NCBI GenBank assembly: GCA_029582155.1
Contig: CM055902.1
Coordinates: forward strand, 19,045,248 to 19,109,247
DNA from: Panopea generosa
Taxonomy: Eukaryota > Mollusca > Bivalvia > Adapedonta > Hiatellidae
Length of the DNA: 64,000 nt
Direction of reading: 5' to 3'
Shown here: piece after piece, positions 36,101 through 42,612 of the stretch
How positions within the stretch are numbered: the stretch's first letter is position 1
How the letters are laid out: every line of letters begins with the position of its first letter
Position numbers and translations under genes: made by a program
The notes under the pieces: generated by a model
What the model was told of the DNA's origin: nothing
Seen by the model: the letters and a program-made list of their open reading frames with translations, nothing else
Databases searched by the model: none

Positions 36101-37323
36101 CTTTTGAACTCTTTAACTCATTGTTTATATCTTGGGTGATCACTTAAATGATCAATCATCGGATAACATTGTGAAGACTCGTTCCCGATCTCATTTTCGA
36201 GGCTTTGTTTGGGAAGTTTACAGAGTTCAATGTAAACATTGCACAATACTTTATTGCGGGACATATTAAAGTTTTGGCCAATATTCAATTAATGTTAATT
36301 TGATAACTTTCAAGTAAATAAAGGTTATAAGTCATTACATAAGCATTATTTTGTGCACACTGCATACAAGAAAAGTGTGGATTAACAGGGTGTTTGTGTT
36401 ACTTGCCAATATAATCCCTTTAACAACCTTTGGTTGAATAAACACTTCCCCATATATGCCATTTAAAACTAGTAAAAATGCTGTCTGTCGATTAAAACAT
36501 TACAAAACGTCGGAAAATGCGGTTAGTCTAAGTACGCTGAAAGCTCATTGTTCCAGTTGATAAGAGCAAGCATCCAAGTGATTTAAATTGAAAAGTACAC
36601 TGACCATAAATTCGGATATTCCAGTATGCAGACTATTAATTTCATACAGATTTTCAGCTCTCAAATAATTATGAACCACTTTTTCAGGGATTTAAACCGG
36701 ATTTTAGGTTTTTTCCAGGGCTTTATTGGTTTAATTGTATTTTTAACTGTTGCTGAATTTGCTTTTTTTATCTTTTATAAATGCCCCCACCTTGTAAAAT
36801 GTAACGTCCTCCGGGGGCGTTAATAAGGGAATATACGATAGTATAATAAGCTGAACACATATTGAAAATAATAACAAAATCAAGAAGTTATAATTAATTG
36901 TTAATTTTGCTCGAAATAAAAGATTTTTTTCATTCACAGTAGTTTTGTTGGTGTGGTGTATTTCCAGCATGTAGTAAGGATCAGTTGATAATATCTCACA
37001 TTATGCATTATATAATTTGTATAATGTGAACATCTACCTATTTGCTCACCATTTAGATTTTACCCAATTCATATTATATTCCAGATAATACAGTTTTAAA
37101 AAAACACCAACACGTAAAAACCGTCAGTCAAAATCTAATTTTTCTTTATTATATTCCAGGAAACTGTCACAATAATTCTCAATTATGCAAGAATTTGAAC
37201 CACAATTACACATCTGCAAACTTCTTCAATGTTGGAATGCTTTCATTAAATAGTGAAAATATATTTACCTAAATATCTTTCAGCTGTCATTGAAAAACGA
37301 TCTTCGCTTGTGTATACTGACAT
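3120..37323 (-). CDS. CSTPP1: CSTPP1 (C11orf49) orthologue, nine-exon gene, 352 aa
   Basis: Join on the minus strand: 37323-37269, 33898-33796, 32541-32411, 32138-32054, 29950-29865, 28668-28476, 25920-25811, 22927-22873, 3360-3120. The exons total 1059 nt and give one open frame of 352 codons plus stop; all eight introns are GT-AG and phases match at every junction. I recognise the protein from conserved blocks: YLEDSIAQLLEHREENP (about residues 27-43), MTPHNRASFVKLFWKCYRQIG (75-95, quoted in two overlapping parts in the exon entries), LVCPDFPFEIVQKTAR (110-125), LDDALDCLISFTDFIYAFQ (129-147) and VSFYGFLMSIAK (234-245). The family protein sits at centriolar satellites and regulates the tubulin polyglutamylase complex, so it affects microtubule glutamylation and cilia. 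The C-terminus is a basic, P/Q-rich tail ending in an acidic S/D/E run. The human protein is about 331 aa, so this model looks complete. Family assignment is from memory of the sequence, not from a search. Confidence 0.95.
4010..5345 (+). repeat. 45-bp degenerate minisatellite
   Basis: Unit AAGCTGTTGTAAATGCTTAA + AGCTAAAGTTTTACCATTCT + TACTT, with a longer two-part unit (ending AATATAGAAATGTCCATC-like) after 4680. On the CSTPP1 transcript strand many units contain AAGTAAGAATGG, a good 5' splice-site match. Confidence 0.85.
5992..6200 (+). repeat. Three-copy repeat of about 80 bp
   Basis: Each copy has ATGTTTC-TTATCACAGC, GAACCAACTTGAAGTC and TTTTATGAATCAACACA; the third is cut short at a T run. 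Confidence 0.8.
6768..6900. repeat. Dispersed repeat, copy 1
   Basis: GTTAGGAAATCCCTTTT, GGCATGTTTAAATA and TTAGCCAATTTTAA occur in the same order at 47133-47290. Confidence 0.65.
7255..7470. repeat. Dispersed bivalve-type repeat fragment
   Basis: GGTGCTATCGCGCCTACAAG and GAAGGACGGACAGACAGAGG are blocks of a kind that recurs in bivalve repeats; ACAGACGGACAGACAGGGG appears again near 15826. Confidence 0.4.
7990..8205 (+). mobile_element. tRNA-derived SINE, family E
   Basis: Head CTCGGTCTAATGGTTGAGCA (A box) and ATGGGTTCGATCTCC (B box); body GAAGACTTTGAGAGTGATTT and tail AATGTAAAATAAATAA. A 72-codon open stretch over it is not a gene. Confidence 0.82.
8968..10288 (+). repeat. 29-bp / 26-bp minisatellite
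   Basis: First part uses a 29-bp unit with ATAACACACTATCACCCTAG; from about 9325 a 26-bp unit GACTGTCAGCCTAAATGTAT + GTAACA takes over, about 30 copies. Units with TAATTCAACAG recur at 9445, 9557 and 9670, marking a four-unit higher-order repeat. Confidence 0.92.
11510..15185 (+). repeat. 44-bp minisatellite, about 80 units
   Basis: Consensus AGCCAATGGCAGCTGCACAA + TATTTGACAGTACATATTCT + ATAC. Units at the left edge (to 11930) are longer and degenerate; the rest is very regular. Each typical unit holds a CCAAT box and the palindrome CAGCTG (E-box). Open stretches up to 101 codons on the minus strand come from the repeat; the 44-bp period shifts frame, and the consensus has a stop once every three units. 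Confidence 0.97.
15893..16879. mobile_element. Bivalve-type repeat with about 165-bp internal tandem units
   Basis: One end has the hairpin GGGCCAAGATGGCCC (15903-15917) and TCGCTCACCTGA; the other ends CACAGGTGAGCTAAAAA, so GCTCACCTG/CAGGTGAGC are inverted. Four to five internal units of about 165 bp repeat CAAACTTGGTAGAGGGTCAC and TTTTAAAATCGAGCCAGTAG. The layout recalls the oyster pearl elements and Helitron-like repeats; assignment is tentative. Confidence 0.7.
17656..17762 (-). mobile_element. SINE family B, 5'-truncated
   Basis: Body and tail only (GCTTGATTGCGA side to GAGAGGCACTGGAT); the tRNA-like head is missing. Confidence 0.65.
17826..18137 (+). mobile_element. tRNA-derived SINE, family C (full length)
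   Basis: The head CATTAGCTCAGTCATTAGCA (A box) and GAGTTTGAATCCCCG (B box) look like a tRNA. The body has CTCTCACTGCTGATTTAAGT and ACTGGTTAACCTTCCAGGAT. The tail GGCATAAAAATGATGCTAAA ends in (CAAT)n at 18104-18137. Confidence 0.88.
18461..18636. mobile_element. TA-flanked MITE, family A copy 2
   Basis: Body and right terminus (ACAGGTTTGACTGTA) match the family; the left inverted repeat is decayed. Confidence 0.75.
18830..18985 (+). mobile_element. SINE family D, decayed
   Basis: Head ATCGCCGAGTGGTCTAAAA resembles a type II (Leu/Ser) tRNA A box; the B box is decayed. Confidence 0.6.
19318..19550 (+). mobile_element. SINE family D
   Basis: Head TCCTCCGTGGCTGAGTG and B-box GGGTTTGAGTCTC; body AGAACGGTGGTTCTACTCAG. 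A piggyBac-like MITE is inserted at its 3' end. Confidence 0.78.
19551..19760. mobile_element. piggyBac-like MITE with near-perfect central hairpin
   Basis: Begins TTAA|CCCTTTACTTCAT and ends ATGGAGTAAAGGG|TTAT. CCC/GGG ends with a TTAA-type target (one base changed on the right) fit piggyBac. The centre, 19643-19709, is an inverted repeat of two 32-bp arms with one mismatch around TTA. Confidence 0.72.
20788..21030 (+). repeat. 21-bp minisatellite, about 11 units
   Basis: Unit CTTCCAATTTCAAAATGTGA + A. Being a multiple of three it gives open frames on both strands (99 and 81 codons) with no other coding sign. Confidence 0.93.
21527..21832 (+). repeat. 39-bp minisatellite, 8 units
   Basis: Unit TTTACAAGTGAGAAGTTGGA + TTTCCAACAATTTCTGTTG. 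The 13-residue period LFTSEKLDFQQFL is an accident of the unit length; no start context or splice sites support expression. Confidence 0.94.
22351..22640 (+). repeat. 40-bp minisatellite, 7 units
   Basis: Unit ACTTGGGATTGAAAATGCAG + CACAGGCAACAATATGCTGT, very uniform except the last unit. Ends 233 bp from CSTPP1 exon 8. Confidence 0.95.
22873..22927 (-). CDS. CSTPP1: CSTPP1 exon 8 (55-nt short exon)
   Basis: Encodes (G)RLPTKSELLEGPDTEITS. It was found by looking for an exon with phase 1 in and phase 2 out, which is needed to join exons 7 and 9. Acceptor TTGTTACCAG, donor GTAAGA. The residues resemble the human segment after the FYGFLM block, which continues with an LP-K--L---P pattern. The exon stands alone between a 40-bp array ending near 22640 and a 28-bp array starting near 23095. 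Confidence 0.86.
23095..24708 (+). repeat. 28-bp tandem array, left part
   Basis: Unit AAGTAGCCATCAAGGTAATA plus TGTATAAT, more than 50 units with variants such as GGTAACCATCAAGGTATCAT. Lies in CSTPP1 intron 7. Confidence 0.92.
24709..25697. mobile_element. hAT-type DNA transposon (non-autonomous) inside the 28-bp array
   Basis: Terminal inverted repeats CAGGCCTTCTAAAAT and ATTTTAGAAGGCCTG, 15 bp and perfect, flanked by a perfect 8-bp duplication CTATCAAG at 24701-24708 and 25698-25705. An 8-bp target and CAGG ends are hAT characters. Length 989 bp. Subterminal GGTCCAGATATTTTC blocks occur twice near the left end, and GGACCGATTT or GGACCAATTT near the right, possible transposase-binding sites. 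A 78-codon plus-strand stretch (25295-25531) has no recognised domain. Confidence 0.9.
25698..25785 (+). repeat. 28-bp tandem array, right part beyond the insertion
   Basis: About three units continue the same array after the hAT-type element, showing that it inserted into an existing array. Confidence 0.9.
25811..25920 (-). CDS. CSTPP1: CSTPP1 exon 7
   Basis: 110-nt exon, phase 2 in and phase 1 out, acceptor TTGTTTCAG and donor GTATTT. Encodes TPPADALKEILFNVPRVSFY then GFLMSIAKSDAINEHI. The FYGFLM block is conserved in the family. It lies 25 bp from the end of the split 28-bp tandem array. Confidence 0.95.
26315..26780. repeat. GAAT microsatellite and likely dispersed repeat
   Basis: (GAAT)n at 26316-26336 precedes GACGCCAACAGGAAGGAAGA. 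Two later segments (ACCACACAGG near 26610 and ACCACACGGGCTTAAAATGC near 26740) suggest repeat structure. Two short minus-strand open stretches here have no recognised domain. Confidence 0.4.
27065..27470. repeat. TA dinucleotide tracts flanking the 286-bp repeat
   Basis: (TA)n at about 27072-27092 and 27433-27463 lie on either side of the dispersed repeat. Confidence 0.7.
27136..27421 (+). repeat. 286-bp dispersed repeat, copy 1
   Basis: Matches the reverse complement of 58873-59160 with about eight differences by eye. Contains GGTTTGGCAGAGGCCTTGAT. No terminal repeat or frame recognised. In CSTPP1 intron 6. Confidence 0.85.
27645..27826 (-). mobile_element. tRNA-derived SINE, family B
   Basis: Near full length, minus orientation, with body CCGCTTCCTGGGAAGAACCA and a decayed B box. 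First of three SINEs of different families lying head to tail before CSTPP1 exon 6. Confidence 0.75.
27838..28033 (-). mobile_element. SINE family D
   Basis: Minus orientation, head ending in GATCACTCGGCCACAGGGAC as read on plus; body has TTATTGGTGGAGGAAGATCT. Middle of the three-SINE run. Confidence 0.78.
28096..28382 (-). mobile_element. tRNA-derived SINE, family C (full length)
   Basis: Minus orientation. The head's anticodon-loop position reads CTGTCAA, which would put GTC (Asp) at the anticodon. The tail has ATTGAT repeats. Ends 94 bp before CSTPP1 exon 6. Confidence 0.87.
28476..28668 (-). CDS. CSTPP1: CSTPP1 exon 6
   Basis: 193-nt exon, the largest internal exon, phase 1 in and phase 2 out. 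It opens with EFLDKCLEIYQ, which follows FYYE of exon 5 exactly as in the family (FYYSEFLD in human), so the acceptor TGTATTGAAG is accepted although it has almost no pyrimidine tract. Donor GTAAAT. It ends YFRAVYPLCDRMNY(R). SINEs lie within 100 bp of either side. Confidence 0.94.
28744..28920 (+). mobile_element. tRNA-derived SINE, family B (best copy)
   Basis: The head has TAGTCTGATGGATAGAG (A box) and GTGGGTTCAATCCC (B box), spaced as in a tRNA promoter. The body reads ACTGGTTCTACCCAGGAAGC and the tail ends AATCAAGCTAAAA. About 177 bp. Confidence 0.85.
29558..29618 (+). mobile_element. SINE family B tail fragment
   Basis: Only the last 60 bp are present: GGTTCATATAAGCTTTGAGC followed by AGTCAAGCTAAAATA. 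Confidence 0.6.
29865..29950 (-). CDS. CSTPP1: CSTPP1 exon 5
   Basis: 86-nt exon, phase 2 in and phase 1 out. Encodes IILLDDALDCLISFTDFIYA and FQVQFYYE. The acceptor (TTCTGTTTCAG) is good, but the donor is GTCGGT, which lacks a purine at +3 and is weak. Reading through it adds 27 codons and reaches a stop in the intron. Confidence 0.94.
30034..30123. mobile_element. 90-bp MITE with CAGGGT ends
   Basis: CAGGGTGGCCACA at the left and TGTGGCAACCCTG at the right form 13-bp inverted repeats with one mismatch. No clear target duplication. Copies of TTTCCCTGAC lie inside. Confidence 0.6.
31233..31467 (-). mobile_element. SINE family D
   Basis: Near full length on minus, with ACTTGGCCATGGAGGACC at the head end as read on plus and TTATTGGTGGAGGAAGATCT in the body. 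Confidence 0.82.
32054..32138 (-). CDS. CSTPP1: CSTPP1 exon 4
   Basis: 85-nt exon, phase 1 in and phase 2 out, acceptor TATTTCAG and donor GTAAGT. Encodes DLLSIQEYHSLVTLVCPDFP and FEIVQKTAR. LVCPDFP and QKTAR match the family. Confidence 0.95.
32411..32541 (-). CDS. CSTPP1: CSTPP1 exon 3
   Basis: 131-nt exon, phase 2 in and phase 1 out, acceptor ATTTGCAG and donor GTATGA. Encodes FTSLRDGNHTMFREYNFIHM followed by TPHNRASFVKLFWKCYRQIG and KKG. The TPHNR-SF--FW-C-R motif is the strongest family signature in the window. Confidence 0.95.
32668..32850. mobile_element. TA-flanked MITE, family A copy 3
   Basis: Terminal repeats TGCAGTCAAACCTGTC and GGGTTTGACTGTA; about 183 bp. Lies in CSTPP1 intron 2. 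Confidence 0.8.
33428..33607 (+). mobile_element. SINE family E
   Basis: Begins near the B box (ATGGGTTTGATCC) and keeps TACAGCTATGTGTTGTGTCC and a tail ending AATAAGTAAATAAA. In CSTPP1 intron 2. Confidence 0.78.
33796..33898 (-). CDS. CSTPP1: CSTPP1 exon 2
   Basis: 103-nt exon, phase 1 in and phase 2 out, acceptor TTTTTTCAG and donor GTAAGT. It encodes the conserved stretch AKHHVFVYLEDSIAQLLEHR and then EENPKINPVKILSDY. The human counterpart has a matching YLAQRHVLTYMED-like block, which is the main basis for naming the gene. Confidence 0.95.
35230..37085. repeat. Local duplication copy 1 (interrupted)
   Basis: 35230-35935 and 36920-37085 match 39110-39930 in the same orientation, for example ATATAGGCTCCTATTAGTTT versus ATATAGGCTGCTATTAGTTT, and GTGAACATCTACCTATTTGC versus GTGAATATCTACCTATTCGC. 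In CSTPP1 intron 1. Confidence 0.8.
35936..36846. mobile_element. 0.9-kb TIR element with TA target, possibly pogo-like
   Basis: Left end CTGTATATTCCCTTATTAAT then GCCCCC; right end, complemented, CTATCGTATATTCCC then TTATTAACGCCCCC. TA is present outside both ends. It interrupts one copy of a local duplication whose other copy (39110-39930) lacks it. The TIR resembles pogo/Tigger-type ends. No transposase frame seen. Confidence 0.7.
37269..37323 (-). CDS. CSTPP1: CSTPP1 exon 1 (start codon)
   Basis: Encodes MSVYTSEDRFSMTAERYL and ends in phase 1 at donor GTAAAT. The ATG has A at -3. An AG follows a short pyrimidine-containing stretch 9 nt upstream of the ATG (TTATTCAG), so a spliced 5' untranslated exon further upstream cannot be excluded. 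The start is chosen because it is the only ATG in the exon that lies before the conserved YLAKHHVF segment and has a plausible length against the family. Confidence 0.9.
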
Positions 37324-38279
37324 AGTTTCTACCTGAATAACACGTTAAGTAACGAATCCTGTCTTTTAATGTGTGAACTGAGCTAGCTTGTAATCTTCTT
37401 TGCATCACTCATAATGTCTTTATCCCACCTTTATTTTTCATATTTTTTTAAAAACTAAGGTACACTGTAATTTAAAGTGTCTAACTACTTAAACTACATG
37501 GTAAACTGTATTATATGTATGTGACTGACACGGAATAAAGTTTCTTGTACGGCATGCAATGATGCTGTATCTCACACGGCGTCCATGACAACAGACGAGT
37601 TAAACGCACTATTTGCCTGATTTATCTGACAAATGATTCTCAGAATTAATGCCTTTAAAAATAATTGTCAGAATTCAATATTATGTTGGTCCATTTGTCA
37701 TGAACATGGATAAAAAATGATAAAATTGCAGGAAAATTAACAATTTATGAATCTCTTACAAAGCTAGAATATAGAAATAGAAAGAAAAATTCGAATAAAT
37801 ATGTAGAGTATAAAAAGTATGAATATTTTTCTATTAATCTCAACAAATATTAATAGTTTATTTAAATAAATTGATTTAATATAAATATGTATTACTAATT
37901 ACTAGAAAAGAATTTGTTTTAAATCATTCGTAAAAAATTAAACAGCTTTGAATAAATATTGGTAATATCAAATTTACCACAAGAAAATAGAACGAAATAA
38001 ATTATCTTTTGTTTTTTAAAACAATACTAAATTCTGATCCTAAACCTTATTGAAAATATTATTAACTGAATTTGTTGACATGTTTCGATGATTTCATCTC
38101 ACTTAATTTATTAAGCTTAATTTCATTAAAAATAATATTTCGTTTAATATTACACTGAATACGTCCGTAAATTCACGACAACATCATTTGTGTTTTGCCA
38201 AAGCAGAAGAAAGATGTGTTCTCAGTTGTAAACAAGTACGGATTAACCCTATTTTGGATAATATAATGTGTTTTCCAAC
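37324..38279. promoter_or_regulatory. Divergent intergenic region, candidate bidirectional promoter
   Basis: 956 bp separate the CSTPP1 start codon (minus) and the signal-peptide ATG (plus). No repeat family recognised elsewhere in the window lies in it. It contains a TATAAAAAG at 37810-37818 in plus orientation, about 460 bp before the plus-strand ATG, and a candidate X-box at 37579-37592. Transcription starts cannot be placed from sequence alone. Confidence 0.5.
37579..37592. promoter_or_regulatory. Candidate RFX X-box
   Basis: GCGTCCATGACAAC matches the X-box pattern RYYNYY-N(1-3)-RRNRAC at all but one position on the plus strand. It lies 256 bp upstream of the CSTPP1 ATG. RFX factors drive many cilium genes, and CSTPP1 is a cilium/microtubule gene. 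A single short motif can occur by chance. Confidence 0.35.
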
Positions 38280-38283
38280 ATGA
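38266..38283 (+). promoter_or_regulatory. Five-codon upstream ORF overlapping the LDLa-gene start
   Basis: ATG at 38266 reads M-C-F-P-T and stops at TGA 38281-38283. The stop overlaps the main start in the string ATGA (38280-38283). If the transcript starts upstream of 38266 this arrangement could limit or couple initiation at the main ATG. Confidence 0.4.
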
Positions 38284-38325
38284 AAGGATATATTTTATGC
38301 ACGTTTTTATTCATCACAATTAAAG
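38280..38325 (+). CDS. Proposed exon 1 of an LDLa-domain gene: signal peptide
   Basis: ATG with A at -3 opens a short frame, MKGYILCTFLFITIK, then one base of the next codon and a strong donor, GTAAGA. The peptide has a lysine followed by about 12 hydrophobic residues, the shape of a secretory signal peptide. The exon ends in phase 1, which matches the phase-1 LDLa exon at 63766; the join gives K-V-C-S-G-D. It starts 957 bp from the CSTPP1 start in the opposite direction. The join across 25 kb is inference; intermediate exons may exist. Confidence 0.6.
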
Positions 38326-39109
38326 GTAAGATCCGTGGTTGGTACTGCATTCGGAAATACATTGTTTAAATCTGGTTTTCAAATTAACTATGTACTGCAG
38401 TACAGATTTGTTTTATATTAAGTTGTATTTCCATGTCCTCTGGTACCTTACACCAACACATTTATAGCATAAATTTATTCAATTAAAGCAAGTTTTTTTT
38501 TTATTTTGAAGAAACTGTATCCACCAAAATACACATCAGTGTTTTCCCTCACACTTTGAAACTGGGGATAATTTCTTCTTCTTTAATATATATTGATATA
38601 CAACGAAGATTTTGTGCCAGCTCCATAACATTATTTAAAATTGTGAGATGTGATAGGTGGAGTTTATACAAGTGTCGGAGCTCAATAATAACTTTAAAAT
38701 GTAACTTAAAAACTATGAACATAATTAACATTTGATGGTGGATAATGGGGGGCAAGGACAAATGATTTGCAAAGGTTTCATACCACATATAGATGCATAA
38801 ACTTTATAATGTTTCACACCATGATCAGGTGTAACAAATAATTATGATGGTATTTGTAATTAGTGTGTGTGTGATAGTATTGTAGAAATAGTAGTAGAAA
38901 TTGTATTTAGTCAAATTTATACATTTTATTTGATTAAAAGAACAATAGCAATCTGACCAAGGATGTTTGTTATTTGATTATAGAACACAGCACTTGACTA
39001 TCAGAAATGATATTCTCCTAGCGCTTAAATTCGTAATTTTGCAAAAACTTACTTTCCTCTAAAACAATATTTTTCTTTGCATATCTTTTTTTTTTAATGG
39101 TAACACATA

Positions 39110-39930
39110 CGATTTGAAAATAAAACAAAAAAATATACAGACATATACTAATGTTGAAAATTGGAAATGACAATTCTCTGTTTTCATGGGTGATTTGGAA
39201 CACTACGATATATAGGCTGCTATTAGTTTGATTACATATATATAAGAATTCTTATGAAATCTTGTTTTTCTTATTCACTTTTTAGTTTTGAATTATCAAT
39301 AGTTATTTTGAAAGTTCTGTTGATATTCATAAATGTAAAATATATTATACTATAAAACACAATATACTACTTTAAATGTACACAGAGAATAAATATTTTC
39401 GTGCCATAAAAAAAGAATCGCAGCATCCCGGAATTGTCTTAAAATGTACTAAACCCATCTGGTTTATTTTTTAAAATCGGGCTGCTAAAACTTGGCCAAG
39501 GTCGAACTGACATGGCCACATTGCGACTGCAAGGAAAAGGCAAACGTGTGTAATATTGATTGTGGTGTTCTATGGCACTAATTTCAATCATATTGTACTG
39601 TTCTTTGCATATTTAATAAGAAAATATCGAAAAATAATATAAAAATGCCTATTTAGGTATATAATTTTACTTTTGACATTTTTTTCCCTTTTTTGACAAA
39701 CTGACTGTCAATTTAAAGTACTTTATTTTCAAATGACCCTGGTTTTAATTTTATTTTATCATTTGTCACAAAGATATTTTCTTCTTGCAGCTGTTTTATC
39801 AGTGTGTGCGTTTTCAGCACATAGTAAGAATCAGTTGGTAATTATCTCACATTATGTATTGTATTTATTTAATGTGAATATCTACCTATTCGCTCGTCAT
39901 TTAGGTTTTATCTAATTCATATTACAAGTT
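39110..39930. repeat. Local duplication copy 2
   Basis: Counterpart of 35230-37085 without the 0.9-kb element; lies in intron 1 of the LDLa gene. The two copies flank the divergent promoter. Confidence 0.8.
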
Positions 39931-40599
39931 TTACTAGTGAAATTATTTCAATGAGTGCCTTACACAGCGCTTGAAAATGTGTTGAAGGTGTTTACATGTG
40001 TTTACATTCCTTCATGTGGAGAACCCTGTACCTGTGCCTTTTTACCTTGGTTGCATACAGCATACATAATGGAGTATAAGATACTGTCACAGATGGTTGG
40101 GAAAGAGTAATCTTTAATTGGTCACTTTTGTGTTGTTTATAAGATTTCCTATTTTTCATTGGGCCATTGTTCAAACTAAACTGGCTGGGTATTGACAGTA
40201 TGATTATCATACATTTGTGACAGTCTAAACTGAATCGGTAGACAGTTATTTGTTTCTGGGACATATATATAATAGTTATTGAAGGTGAGTAATGTTTAAG
40301 TATATAGGTTAAAAAATATATGGTACGCCAGTAGAAAATTTCACGTATTAACTTCTAAATCACTTGGATGTTGATTAACTTACTCATTTCTGTCAAGAGC
40401 GATTTCATTGGCTGATGAAGGTCAACATCTACTGACAGTCATGACATTTTCTGTAAAAATGAATGTTCTATTTTGAAAAACATGAGCGATTTTATTGGTT
40501 GAGAACACAATACATAAAAACTTAAAAGCATTATTTATATCTAATAACAGGATGCATGTACTGCACACATGTGCTGTATGTTGATATATATATACCATG

Positions 40600-40929
40600 C
40601 AGAACCTTTTTTACTGGAAATAGGGAAGAAGCCCAAGCCCTCGAGATTGGGGAAAAATTTCCGGATTGAGGGGACATTGAGAATCTTTTAAGGCTTTAAT
40701 AACTTGATAATAAATTGTAACACTGTTAAGATAATGTTTTAACCAATATTAATTATTTTCATATAATACAATAATACTTTATATCCAGTTCAAGGTTGTA
40801 TCCTCTAATGTTAAAAAAATTAAAAAAAGAATTTTGTTTGGTCTCGATTGTGGAGGGATGGGGGGCTGATTTTTTAATTGATAAGCCACTGAATTTCGGC
40901 TTCTGTTAATAAAGGTAAAAAAGCCTTGC
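40600..40929. mobile_element. TIR element, CAGAACCTTTTTTAC ends, copy 1
   Basis: CAGAACCTTTTTTACTGG at the left and GGTAAAAAAGCCTTG at the right are inverted repeats, flanked by CCATG on both sides (possible 5-bp target). Homologous in inverted orientation to 43913-44170. Confidence 0.6.
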
Positions 40930-42517
40930 CATGCACCAGTTTACTTTGCTAGTATCTTACTTTAACAATTATTTTAGAGACCTTTTAACAAGTGAAATTC
41001 TTAAGATAGAACTGTACAATATTTGAAGCTTAACTGTGTGTATACGATCAAAGTTGTCGTGTTATGAGAGAGTATCTTAGCATTCAATTAGATGGACTGG
41101 AGATATGAATCTTATTTGATATAAATTGCTTCCTTTCTAAAAAAAAAATGTCCATTATTATATGCATGTATCTTATATTACCCCGTTATTTAATGGTAGT
41201 TTATAACCTTGAGTTAAATGTTCATAATAGAAGTCGTGCACAATCCATATATTATCCCAAATAATAAAATGTAAACAGGATCTGCTCAAGCTGTTTTTTT
41301 CTGTGTCGAGTAGTCGTTAAATTGCAATTCATTCCTATACAGTAAGTTCTTTATAGATTTGCGGTGTTACTAGTTGAATTACAAGGTAGGTAGCCGTAGA
41401 AGCTGTGTACAAGGATATTATTTTGCTAGATCATATCAGTGTAAATATTTGCCTCTCATTACCTCTGGGTCAAACCATTGTTGATAATAAATAGGAGAGA
41501 CAAACTGGCTACCTCACCTGTGCGATCAGCTGGTCTTTCTTTATGACTTGAAGCCGTTTATATAAAACTTTTTATGTTGTATTTTATGTATTGTATCGGT
41601 GATATTAATTATATCGTCGGTGAGGGATTAAAACCTCATATCTCGAATATAGCGGGAAAACACAATATTTTGGCATTTGAGGCACACTACTATTTTTACA
41701 CCTTGTGTTAAAAGATTGAACGCATAGGCCAATAGGAAAGGTCTTTTCTAAACATGTGACAATTTCTCATATCATGATTGGTCCTATGCCTGGAAATATT
41801 AAATTATCATACCCAAAGAACTGATGCTGAACTATTGGTTGTTTATTTTTGATTGATGATACTTTTCGTTGATACGGTTAAGTTTTAATATATTTCATTA
41901 TCATTTCCCGTCATAAGTACATTACCATGTAAACGGCATTCCTCTGTCGAAAAATCAGAAGAAAAAACAACTCCACAGAGCATTAATTCGCACCTTTGTT
42001 ATCACGTCGGAGTTTCGGTACGAGGTTTTATAAAATCATATTTAGTGAAATAATTGGTAAGTATTTTATCGGCTATACAATGTTTTACACTCACAATAGT
42101 TTATTAATGGGGTGAGTCGTATGGCACAACCGAGTGGTGTCATTCGGTCTTACGTGATAATTACCTATGTATGTGACCTTTTATTCTTTATTGCACGCCT
42201 TCTTTCGGTATATTTTTGATATGATTGTGGTTCTGTGGGGGGGTTGGTGAAATTGGATACCGTTTGTCACTTTGGTCTCTAGGACCTATATTTAGTAGTG
42301 CTGTTTGAGTGTATCTGTATCTTTATTTATAAGTATGCACTTAGCATATGCACTAAAGTCAAGATTAGCTGACTTGCTGGTTCCTTGTGATGTTGTCTTA
42401 ACTTAAATTGTGAATTATTAGCTATTGGATCCACCAACTGTTCCAAGTCAATGCCCCAGCAAGTTGCTGCAATTGCTGGCACCTCTAGTCGAGCGACACT
42501 ACAACAGTTTCAAGCCC

Positions 42518-42612
42518 GCCCAGCTTGCTCAATTGGTAACGCATTGATATGCCAATCAGATTTAATCATATATCAGTGAAACCGCTGGTTCTTTTCCCAG
42601 TACTGGCACATG
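42518..42612 (+). mobile_element. tRNA-like SINE head, isolated
   Basis: GCTTGCTCAATTGGTAACGC resembles an A box region and GCTGGTTCTTTTCCC a decayed B box. No body from the other families follows. Confidence 0.45.

Larger units (their letters stand above)
33899..37268 (-). other. CSTPP1 intron 1, 3.4 kb
   Basis: Donor GTAAAT, acceptor TTTTTTCAG. Holds one copy of a locally duplicated segment interrupted by a 0.9-kb TIR element, and a possible SINE fragment with a tRNA B-box-like GGTTTGAATCCC near 34005. Nothing recognised at 34220-35220. Confidence 0.85.
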
